Virus record (IMG/VR): IMGVR_UViG_3300050821_006637
Location: 25,067-89,066 of that record
Reading direction: 5' to 3' (one strand)
DNA length: 64,000 nucleotides
From: a virus
Shown here: positions 35,218 to 42,349 of the stretch, one piece after another
Numbering within the stretch: the first letter of the stretch is position 1
How the letters are laid out: every line of letters starts with the position of its first letter
Notes under the pieces: generated by a model
What the model was told of the DNA's origin: nothing
The model's database searches: none
Seen by the model: only the letters and a program-made list of their open reading frames with translations
Translations under genes and position numbers: made by a program

Positions 35218-35919
35218 ATGCTGTGGACTAACCTCACCAACTTGAAAAGTTTACTGGAGATAGACCAGAATGATAACAGCCAAAACTGGCTCCTCAATCA
35301 TTTTAATGAGTGGGTGACGGATATATTAGAAACTTTACTCAACAGAAAATTCACCTATGCGACGAGGACGAGGTATCTGCAAGGCTCTGGTATCATCAAA
35401 CTCCTCTACCCCTTCCGTCCCCTCTACCCCTTGGCACCGCCACCCCAAGCAGCGAGTATGCCCTTTAGCACGCTTACAGTAGCCATAGACCAGCAGGGAA
35501 ACTTTGGGGAAGCCGTTGGTGCCTTTGCAGGCACTCCCCTTATCTATGGCACAGATTACTGCCTTAAAATAGACCGAGATGATGGGGGAAGTGATGAGGC
35601 AATCCTCTATATGGTCGGTGGTTACTGGCCTCGTCCCGTCTGTCGTCAACCAGGACTCCTTTCCTCTTTCATCGGAACGGATTTAGGAAGTATTCAAGTA
35701 ACGGCGACAGCGGGGTATACGATTGACACTCTCCCTGCTCAATTGAAGATGGCAGCGGAAATGATGGTTGCTAGATTGGCGTATATTATGCCGTTAGGAA
35801 TGGAGACTACTTCCGAGAGTTACATAGATAGAAGCATTGCTTTGAGTCCCGAGGACAGGGACTATCTATATGGGATGGTGAAACACTTAGTTTGGCAGTT
35901 TCGGAATTGGAAGTTTTAG
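35218..35919 (+). CDS. Head-tail connector (gp6-like adaptor), 233 aa
   Basis: The N-terminal helices (LTNLKSLLEIDQNDNSQNWLLNHFNEWVTDILETLLNRKF) match the layout of gp6-like adaptors: a short helical bundle that counts residues 'LK..L.I...D..D..L...I..A...IE..L.R'. The C-terminal segment (LPAQLKMAAEMMVARLAY) is the second typical helix. A long loop lies between them. Such adaptors form a ring below the portal. Position after head genes and before tail genes supports the role. GAGGGAAGAATAA precedes the ATG. Confidence 0.65.
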   Translation: MLWTNLTNLKSLLEIDQNDNSQNWLLNHFNEWVTDILETLLNRKFTYATRTRYLQGSGIIKLLYPFRPLYPLAPPPQAASMPFSTLTVAIDQQGNFGEAVGAFAGTPLIYGTDYCLKIDRDDGGSDEAILYMVGGYWPRPVCRQPGLLSSFIGTDLGSIQVTATAGYTIDTLPAQLKMAAEMMVARLAYIMPLGMETTSESYIDRSIALSPEDRDYLYGMVKHLVWQFRNWKF

Positions 35920-35940
35920 TTTTATTGTTGGGATGGTAAG

Positions 35941-36366
35941 ATGCCTCTTAAAAAAAGAAACCAACACGTATTTCATCGTCGCCTGTATGCAGGTGAATTA
36001 GAGAAGGTCATCCTCCTGAAGCGGCTTGATGACCAGAATGAGGGGAGTGTAACGGCTTATCAACTTTTCCAATGTAGGAGAGGGAATATCACTAAGAGCG
36101 GTGAAGCCATTTACAAGGACACGGGTGCCTTCACTTATCTTCAATGGTTGATACCTTGCACAGAGCTGAGAAGGGTTGGAGTCAACTACCTCAATGTGTT
36201 GGATAGAATAGTAGACCAATTTGGGATGTTCTGGCAATCGGAAAGCCCTGAAACAATCACCCTGGCAATCTTTGACAATTATTATGTTATCCCAGCAAGG
36301 AGGGTTGACCCATATCCAAATGAAATTTTAGTTGGCATCCCTGGCATTGAGCTTCCGTTACCTTAA
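35941..36366 (+). CDS. Probable head-closure or tail-completion protein, 141 aa
   Basis: The protein starts with a basic patch (PLKKRNQHVFHRRLYAGELE) and continues as a small beta-rich fold (KVILLKRLDD, LFQCRRGNI, ITLAIFDNYYVIPARRVDP). Its length, charge and place directly after the adaptor resemble head-closure proteins. No firm family motif is visible. Its last 4 bases overlap the end of the opposite-strand GIY-YIG gene. Confidence 0.5.
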   Translation: MPLKKRNQHVFHRRLYAGELEKVILLKRLDDQNEGSVTAYQLFQCRRGNITKSGEAIYKDTGAFTYLQWLIPCTELRRVGVNYLNVLDRIVDQFGMFWQSESPETITLAIFDNYYVIPARRVDPYPNEILVGIPGIELPLP

Positions 36367-37313
36367 TCTGGTAGTGGTCGTTTCTTTTTCTTTCGCATCC
36401 ACGGCTTCAAAGAAGGGGTAGTAAGTGCTTCCAGCATATCCCAACCTGCTACTCGAACTCGATACCATACGTTGTCGTAATTAACCTTGTAGATTTCACA
36501 CCATTCTTTCAAACACTTTGTTTCTCCATTAATAGTATATTGAGCGGCACTCTTCTTTCTATGAGAATCCTTCACTTTTTGGCTTCTTTTGGTTTCGTAT
36601 TCTTGGTATGCTTCCGGGTTCTCTTTCAATTTGTCACGCCATTTGTGTTTACTAGAACCTTCCCCACCAAAAGGAGTTGTTAATGCTCGCTTTAAATCCC
36701 ATTTCATCCATAGCCTCCACTTTACCAAACCAAAATCTAATCCATAGGCTTCACACCATTCTGGTAGCGTTTTAGTTACTCCGTCTATCGTATAAGGTTT
36801 AGATAGAAATCTTTTCTTTCTATTCTCCAACATTGCCTTTCGTTTAATCGGGTCTTGCCAAGCCTTTTTAAGCCCTTCTGATAGAGACTCACTTGCCTTT
36901 CTTCTATTTTCAGGGTTAGAAAAGCGTTTTGCGGCTGCTTCATTTGACTTTTTTAATCTGATTTCCGTCCAAAGGTGGTTTTGATTAGTCCGCACTAAAT
37001 CCAAATCAGAATTGAGAATAAATCCTCTGCCCAACTCTTTTAAGAATTTCTGCTTACAAAGGAATTCTTGAAACTCCACTACATTGGGATGACATCTTCT
37101 ATATATGATAGGAGAGAATGACTCACTATACTCATTCCACATCTTTTGTAGACGTGGGGTTGTGTGCTTGTTCCTTCTCAATTTAGACAGATGCTCATTC
37201 CACCTATCTCGAAATCCTCTCTCAAAGAAGACCCCACCAATATAAACATATCTCTCACCTTCCACCCAAAACTCAAGCAAATATACCCCTGTTTCAAATA
37301 GTCTCATTGCCAT
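36363..37313 (-). CDS. GIY-YIG-type homing endonuclease on the opposite strand, 316 aa
   Basis: The N-terminus reads TGVYLLEF...YVYIGGVFFERGF with RWNEHL downstream, the GIY-YIG core. A helical linker with an SNPENRRKASES repeat follows. Two copies of a DNA-binding repeat come next (YTIDGVTKTLPEWCEAY... and YTINGETKCLKEWCEIY..., each ending in W...AL.TP). This repeat is frequent in phage-borne nucleases. GGAGAAA precedes the ATG. The gene is inserted head-on into the structural operon, abutting the 3' end of the previous gene, which is typical of a free-standing homing element. Confidence 0.82.
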   Translation of the reverse strand: MAMRLFETGVYLLEFWVEGERYVYIGGVFFERGFRDRWNEHLSKLRRNKHTTPRLQKMWNEYSESFSPIIYRRCHPNVVEFQEFLCKQKFLKELGRGFILNSDLDLVRTNQNHLWTEIRLKKSNEAAAKRFSNPENRRKASESLSEGLKKAWQDPIKRKAMLENRKKRFLSKPYTIDGVTKTLPEWCEAYGLDFGLVKWRLWMKWDLKRALTTPFGGEGSSKHKWRDKLKENPEAYQEYETKRSQKVKDSHRKKSAAQYTINGETKCLKEWCEIYKVNYDNVWYRVRVAGWDMLEALTTPSLKPWMRKKKKRPLPD

Positions 37314-37480
37314 TTTCTCCGTAAGTGTTGTAGTACAATATCAAATAATTATCGCTTGTGCTAAAATCAATCATCTCAGATTTCATGGTGGATAAGAACT
37401 CTCTCTAATCCTTACACTACCAGTGGTGGGTTCCCACATCTATGTGAGAGGGCCTAGACTAAAAGAGTGGATAAAATATT

Positions 37481-39982
37481 ATGTTAATCGGTCCCTTTCA
37501 ACTACTTTCCGGCTCTGTACAGAGTGGCAATACAGGGAATTCTGCCATTCTGTCGGGGAATCTCGGCAGTGGGCAGATAGGAAGTTTCCATCTGGCCAAC
37601 GGAGCCGTATTGAGTGGAGATGTTGGACTCTTAGCTATCTCCAGTGGGAATCTCGGCACCCAAATCATCGGTGTCGTCCACATCCAATCTGGGGGACTAG
37701 GAAGCGGAGCACTCGCTTCCGGTGCTATCACCCCACTCCTCTTTAGTGGACTAATCGTCAATCAATCGGGTTCCATCACGTCGGGACTCCTTGCTACGGC
37801 GAGTACGACAGCAGCAGTGGCGAGTGGAAACATTGCTAGTGGCTCTGTCGGTGCCGTACACTTCGCTAGTGGCATCAATTTCCTCTCTTCAGGGAGTGTG
37901 ATAAGTGGCTACCTGGGTTCAGGCTCCGTCAACAGCGGAGCCATATCAAGTGGCATCATCGCTTGGTTTAACTTGTCCTCTGGAGCCGTTCGTTCAGGCA
38001 ATCTGGCTCAAGGCTCCGTCTACAGCGGAATTTATGCCCCTGCCAGCATCGGTACTATTCATGTTATCAGCGGAGGATTCCTGTCCGGGGCATATGGAAG
38101 CGGACAAGTCGGTCCGTTCATCCTTTCGTCAGGGGCGGTACAATCGGGCAATATCAGCAATAATGCCGTTCTGTCAGGGAACATCCAGGCTGGTCAGATA
38201 TCTACGCAACATATCCAATCAGGTGGCTTTGCGAGTGGAGCGTTAGCGAGTGGAACTTTACTCGCCAATCAATTCGGTTCTGGGATTACTTTCGTCGGCA
38301 GTGGGTCGGTAGGCAGTGGAAGTTTAGCTTTCAATTCGGTGTTATCTGGGAATATTGCCAGTGGGCAGATAGGTTCTTTCCATCTGGCGAATTTCTCTGT
38401 TCAAAGTGGAGACATAGCAAGTGGAGCAGTTACATCGTTTGGGATTGCATCTGGTCAAATTTCTACTCTTCTGGTTGTTAGTGGTGGCTTCGGTTCTTCA
38501 GCGTATGGCAGTGGGTCGGTCGGGCGGTTCACACTGGCACCTCTTTCGGTTTGGTCGGGGGCTCTTGGCTCTGGGTCCGTTACCTCCGGTATTATTGCCA
38601 GCGGTTCACTCGGCTTATCCCAAATTGTTAGCGGGGGTATCGGTAGCGGGTTACTATCTTCCGGAAGCGTCGGAAGTATCTTCCTGGGTGTCGGAGCTGT
38701 TCTATCAGGAAATGTTGGCTCAGGTGCAATTACAAATTTCCAAATCGCTTCAGGAACGATTGGAACGCTTTCCATCGTTAGTGGAGGACTCGGCAGTGGT
38801 TCCATCGCTAGTGGAACACTAACAGCTTTCAACTTCGCCAGTGGAGCCACCTTCCTCTCAGGCTCCATCGGTCCTGCTCAACTCTCCAGTGGTTCCGTCG
38901 GTAGCGGCGTCGTCGCCTCTGGTGCAATCCAAGGAGCCTCCGCCTCTGGTGCTAGAAACATCGCCTCTGGCACGATTGGATTCTTTGACTTAGGAAACGG
39001 AGTAATCTTATCTGGAACGATAGGAAGCGGACAACTAACGAACTTCCACATCCAATCCGGTGGCTTTACGAGTGGTGCCTATGCTCTCTCTTCCATTATT
39101 GGATTGAATCTCGCTAGTGGTTCTGTTGGAAGTGGGAAGTTCGGCTCTGGTGCTATCCAGGCTGTGAATCTAGCCAGCGGCATCATCAATATCAATCAAA
39201 TCTCCTCTGGTGGACTCCAGTCTGGGAGTATTGCCAGTGGAACATTGACTCTGCTCAATATGGTGAGTGGATTCTCCATTCCACTTTCTGGTTCTATCAA
39301 CACGACGATGATAGGGTCTGGGGCTATCAATTCTGGGCAGATAGCTCCAGGTGCCGTATTTGGGACGGCTATTTCTGGTTATCCTGCATTGATATTTGCT
39401 GGCTCCATAGGTCCGAATGAACTGGGAAGCGGAGCTGTTACGAGTGGAGCGATTGCCAGTGGACAGGTAGGTCTCTTCGCTCACGCTTCGGGCGTCACCT
39501 TCTCTGGTGGACTACCTCTGGGAGTCATCACTTCCGGCTTACTTGGTTCTGGCATAGTAGGACAGATTCACATTGGGCAGCCTATCTATCCCTATTTTAC
39601 GATGACAGCAGGGGAAACGATTAGTGGCTTTACCTCCGTGGCGATTTTGAGTGGTGGTGTAGCAGGAAACGCCAATGCGGCGAGTGGATTAAGACTCCCT
39701 GCGGTGGGATTCTGTGCAAGTGGTGCAGTTTTCGGTTCTCTAGTTCAAGTCTATACTGCGGGTCTTTTCACTACTTTGAGTGGTGTCCCTTGGAGTGGAA
39801 ATAATGGAAGGACTCTTTACGTCGGCTCTGGTGGGAGTATAGTCCTTGCCAGTGGTTTGACTTCTGGTCAAGGATGGCAGAGGTTCGGTGTCGCCACGAG
39901 TGGTGGCTTAGTCGTAAATATTGACACTAGCGTTACTTCGGGCGGAATCCAGTCACCAATTGCTGGTGGAGGATTCTTCTAA
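37481..39982 (+). CDS. Gly/Ser-repeat fibre-like protein, 833 aa
   Basis: About 700 residues consist of a repeat near 10 residues long with the pattern I-x-S-G-x-hydrophobic-G-S-G (for example SGNIASGQIGSFHL, GSGAVTSGAIASGQ). This strict alternation of small and hydrophobic residues predicts a beta-helix or triple-stranded fibre shaft rather than a collagen helix, since GXY triplets are absent. The last 150 residues lose the repeat and look globular (YFTMTAGETISGF, GRTLYVGSGG), possibly a trimerisation or receptor tip. A stop codon lies 9 bases upstream, so the ATG is fixed within a few codons; the ribosome site is weak. A tail or head fibre is the best guess. Confidence 0.65.
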   Translation: MLIGPFQLLSGSVQSGNTGNSAILSGNLGSGQIGSFHLANGAVLSGDVGLLAISSGNLGTQIIGVVHIQSGGLGSGALASGAITPLLFSGLIVNQSGSITSGLLATASTTAAVASGNIASGSVGAVHFASGINFLSSGSVISGYLGSGSVNSGAISSGIIAWFNLSSGAVRSGNLAQGSVYSGIYAPASIGTIHVISGGFLSGAYGSGQVGPFILSSGAVQSGNISNNAVLSGNIQAGQISTQHIQSGGFASGALASGTLLANQFGSGITFVGSGSVGSGSLAFNSVLSGNIASGQIGSFHLANFSVQSGDIASGAVTSFGIASGQISTLLVVSGGFGSSAYGSGSVGRFTLAPLSVWSGALGSGSVTSGIIASGSLGLSQIVSGGIGSGLLSSGSVGSIFLGVGAVLSGNVGSGAITNFQIASGTIGTLSIVSGGLGSGSIASGTLTAFNFASGATFLSGSIGPAQLSSGSVGSGVVASGAIQGASASGARNIASGTIGFFDLGNGVILSGTIGSGQLTNFHIQSGGFTSGAYALSSIIGLNLASGSVGSGKFGSGAIQAVNLASGIININQISSGGLQSGSIASGTLTLLNMVSGFSIPLSGSINTTMIGSGAINSGQIAPGAVFGTAISGYPALIFAGSIGPNELGSGAVTSGAIASGQVGLFAHASGVTFSGGLPLGVITSGLLGSGIVGQIHIGQPIYPYFTMTAGETISGFTSVAILSGGVAGNANAASGLRLPAVGFCASGAVFGSLVQVYTAGLFTTLSGVPWSGNNGRTLYVGSGGSIVLASGLTSGQGWQRFGVATSGGLVVNIDTSVTSGGIQSPIAGGGFF

Positions 39983-40032
39983 GATAAACGTAAAGTTTGA
40001 TTTCAAGTAAACTAGAAATGGGAGACAGAGGA

Positions 40033-40964
40033 GTGATTCGTCCTCAATCTTCGGTGTATCTACGTGTGCGATATACGGGTGCTTGAGTAGATACATGAAG
40101 GATTAGATAAGGAGGAAGCCTGTGACTCGGCAGTATTTCATTCGCTAAGAGTGCCTTCACACGGCAACGTGTGATGTGAACTTGGCTGTTTGCGGGAAAA
40201 ACCGAGTATCCTAATCTACCAGAACTTGCCACCACGGAGACGGGGTAAAAAAGATTAGGTGCGGTCAATCCGCAGGGAAGACGTGGCTGTCCCCTCAACG
40301 ACTAAACGCCAAGCACCCTTAAACCCGAAGGGTGATGATATAGTCTGGTCTGTATGGCGACATACAGAGATAGGCAGAAATGACCTATCCCCGAAAAGGG
40401 TAACAAGAACGAAACGGCGAAACTATGGTCGCAGTGAAAGGGAATGCCAATTCCCTGATTGCGAATACCACGCAACTGGGACTCTCCCAAGATGCTATTT
40501 CAGTTACTGAATATTGGAATTTGGATGACATCGGTGTCGATGCTTATGGCAATACAGGAAGACCAAATCCACCAGACAGACAGGTTTTCGGTGGCTATGC
40601 TGCCATAGAAATGAATTTAGTCCATTATGATGTAGGCATACTCCAAGAATGTATCCGTCTCTCTTGGGGCGGTGCTCCTGCAGAAGGACAACAAGCACGA
40701 GCAGGAACTCTTTATGGAGGGAATGTTCCCCTCTATAATCCAGGGAATTTCTATATCAGTGTGGGGGTTTCCTCGCCTGTAGGTGGAATACCTTGGACAT
40801 TCTTAGCTTGCACCCTAAGTGAACGTCCTTTCGTGTACCCTCTAGGCACGAAAAGAAGTGTTGTGGTTCTAAGATGGGATGCTATCGCTTATTCTGTTGA
40901 CCCCTGGAATGGTGGAACTGGTTCGCTGGGTGTTCCCGTTTATACACATCAACTTTTGGTCTAA
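40033..40964 (+). CDS. Tail-tube-like protein gene interrupted by a group I intron (exons 40033-40080 and 40428-40964)
   Basis: Exon 1 encodes about 16 residues (VIRPQSSVYLRVRYTG) from a GTG at 40033 that follows GGAGACAGAGGA; an in-frame ATG at 40018 is the alternative. Exon 2 resumes with VAVKGNANS and runs to 40964. Joined, the 194-residue protein aligns with the next gene's product: VYLRVRYTGV with MVLVRFAFGV, QLGLSQDAISV with ELGLTQDPITV, and EMNLVHYD with EFNLVHYD. Two such proteins directly before the tail assembly chaperone are in the canonical place for major tail (tube) proteins. Without splicing the first frame stops at TGA after RYTGA. The exact 3' junction (after G40427) is inferred from this alignment. 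Confidence 0.78.
40081..40427 (+). ncRNA. Self-splicing group I intron without ORF, about 347 nt
   Basis: The conserved helices can be drawn. P1: exon TACGGGT with guide GCCTGTG (40118-40124), ending in a U-G pair at the splice site. P3: CTTGGC 40181 with GCCAAG 40308. P4: GCGG 40192 with CCGC 40270. P5: ACCG with CGGT, extended by CCTAATC 40210 / GATTAGG 40253. P7: GACTA 40300 with TAGTC 40341. P8: CACCCTT 40314 / AAGGGTG 40328. P9: TCTGTATG 40349 / CATACAGA 40361, capped by a GCGA tetraloop. P9.1: GATAGG / CCTATC. CAACGACTA and ATATAGTC are the usual core R and S elements. No reading frame for a nuclease is present. The 3' end (G40427) is less certain than the 5' end. Confidence 0.9.
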
Positions 40965-41651
40965 ATGGGTCGTGCATATCAAATCTTTGGCGAGGCGATG
41001 GTTTTGGTTCGCTTCGCCTTTGGGGTTCCCTATCCTGATGGGACAGACCCTGAATTCATTGGTCCTAATGTCTGGGAACTAGGACTAACACAGGACCCGA
41101 TTACTGTCACTCCAAACTTCTATTACAAAGATATAAATATTGATAGTTTCGGTCCAAACGTCCCTGCTGATGTCCTCTCTCAGATAGCCGATGTGACGAT
41201 AGAGTTCAACTTAGTACATTATGACCCTGATGCTATTGCTTATTATCAAAGAGAGAGTTTAGCGGGTGGCGGTGCAGGGTTTGAAGACACAGATACACAA
41301 GGAAAGGTTACTTATGCAGGAGAGCCTTTGGGTGGGGGGATTCCCCTCTACGAAGCAGGAAATGCTTTTGTAGGATTGGAATTCTCTAATTTGAGTTTAG
41401 ATAGTTCTCCTGTCACATTCCCAGCTACCTATCTAGTTGACCCGCCTGTAAAATATAAAATCGGTACGAAAAGAACGATTTTCGAGTGTAAAGCACGCGC
41501 CCTCCCCTATGCCCCATTAACCCTCCAATCTGGTTCCTATACTAGTTACTCAAATACATCATCGAATCCAATTATCACAAATTTCAATTACTACACTATT
41601 CCTATTAATGGGAATATTTTGGTAACGAGCACAGACCTAGAAGATCTCTAG
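40965..41651 (+). CDS. Tail-tube-like protein, intron-free paralogue, 228 aa
   Basis: It begins right after the stop of the intron-split gene (TAAATGG). It shares with that gene the pattern VRFAFGV, WELGLTQDPITVTPNFYYKDINIDSFGPNVP, IEFNLVHYD, GGGIPLYEAGN and KIGTKRTIFECKARALPYAP. The extra residues lie at the C-terminus (SNPIITNFNYYTIPINGNIL). The duplicated pair ahead of the chaperone gene suggests tube proteins or one tube and one tail-terminator-like subunit. No family name can be given from sequence alone. Confidence 0.65.
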   Translation: MGRAYQIFGEAMVLVRFAFGVPYPDGTDPEFIGPNVWELGLTQDPITVTPNFYYKDINIDSFGPNVPADVLSQIADVTIEFNLVHYDPDAIAYYQRESLAGGGAGFEDTDTQGKVTYAGEPLGGGIPLYEAGNAFVGLEFSNLSLDSSPVTFPATYLVDPPVKYKIGTKRTIFECKARALPYAPLTLQSGSYTSYSNTSSNPIITNFNYYTIPINGNILVTSTDLEDL

Positions 41652-41664
41652 AAAGGAGACTCTT

Positions 41665-42294
41665 ATGTTTTCTGCTATACGTTCCGCAGTTCAGTGGCTT
41701 CTGCGTAAAGTTGGCGTTCTTCCCTCTCCTGGTATTGATCTCTATCGCCCCAAAGAGCGAAAGCTCTACGGATATTGGAATGGATATAAAACAATCTGGG
41801 AAGACCCGATGGTTCTTTGGAAGAGGTTTATGGACGTAGGGCCAGAACTTTCCGCTGACATCCGTGCTTCCAATTTCGTTTTGAATAATAATTACAAAGC
41901 TAGTATTGAAGCTAGTGACAATATCATAGATAAGATTCGCTCTATCTTTGATGTGAAGCCATATGACAAGGAGAACCCTTGTCAAAGTGGATTGACGGAA
42001 ATCCAACTCACAGATTTACTTGGTCACTTTATGATGTATTGTGACTACATAAAAAAAAATGGTCAGGAGAATCCTCCTCCTATGCCGACTGGGGAACCTA
42101 CGCCATCTCCTTCCAACTTGCCTACAGAAGGAAACCCAGCTATGAAGCTAGATTCGGTTTCGACCTCAACCGAAGAACTTCCTTCTATAGACAAGCCCAC
42201 GCTGTCGCCTTCGGTATCGGAGTCGCCCTCGGATTCATCGAACCAGGACTTGATTATTTTAGGTCCAACACAGACGGAGAGGGCGAAGCCCTGA
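41665..42294 (+). CDS. Tail assembly chaperone, unshifted product, 209 aa
   Basis: AAAGGAGACTCTT precedes the ATG. The first 131 residues are well-formed helices (IRSAVQWLLRKVGVLP, KTIWEDPMVLWKRFMDVGPELSADIRASNF, LTEIQLTDLLGHFMMYCDYIKK). After the A9 run at 42051 the unshifted frame turns into a low-complexity Pro/Ser/Thr tail (PPPMPTGEPTPSPSN...), which looks like an overprinted frame. This is the usual design of lambda G / GT-type chaperones, located between tube and tape-measure genes. The short form would wrap the tape measure during tail assembly. Confidence 0.65.
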   Translation: MFSAIRSAVQWLLRKVGVLPSPGIDLYRPKERKLYGYWNGYKTIWEDPMVLWKRFMDVGPELSADIRASNFVLNNNYKASIEASDNIIDKIRSIFDVKPYDKENPCQSGLTEIQLTDLLGHFMMYCDYIKKNGQENPPPMPTGEPTPSPSNLPTEGNPAMKLDSVSTSTEELPSIDKPTLSPSVSESPSDSSNQDLIILGPTQTERAKP

Positions 42295-42335
42295 TGATGA
42301 AAGGACAATTTACTAAGATTTCACGAAGGAAGTAA
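41665..42335 (+). CDS. Tail assembly chaperone, -1 frameshift product, about 223 aa
   Basis: Slipping back one base at A-AAA-AAA (42051-42057) joins residue 131 to a second frame. That frame reads KWSGESSSYADWGTYAISFQL, then YEARFGFDLNRRTSFYRQA and GIGVALGFIEPGLDYFRSN, ending at TAA 42333-42335. It has a normal, folded-protein composition, unlike the unshifted tail. The layout equals the GT product of lambda. An insertion or deletion in the A-run during sequencing is the other explanation. In that case the shifted protein would be the only product. Confidence 0.7.
42051..42059 (+). promoter_or_regulatory. Slippery A-run for -1 ribosomal frameshift
   Basis: Nine A's follow T; in the zero frame they read ATA AAA AAA AAT, giving a canonical A-AAA-AAA heptamer. 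A Gly- and Pro-coding stretch follows, and I do not see a strong downstream stem-loop by eye. The position ahead of the tape measure is as expected for tail chaperones. Confidence 0.65.
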
Positions 42336-42349
42336 TGGAGAACAAGTAA

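Noticed and set aside
37481-39982. Short periodic DNA repeats considered as a CRISPR array or satellite
   Set aside because: The periodicity follows codons of an open frame (Ser-Gly repeats), unit lengths vary, and there are no conserved direct repeats with unique spacers.
37481-39982. Collagen-like fibre
   Set aside because: Gly is not at every third residue; the pattern is SG every five to ten residues.
40425-40964. Exon 2 of the tail gene as a complete gene starting at ATG 40425
   Set aside because: The ATG has no ribosome site and its first bases are the predicted intron end. The paralogue shows that the protein should start with the exon 1 sequence.
42063-42308. A small - strand gene opposite the chaperone
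   Set aside because: Its reading depends on the same bases as the -1 frame product, has no ribosome site and is Gly/Ser/Val-rich without structure.
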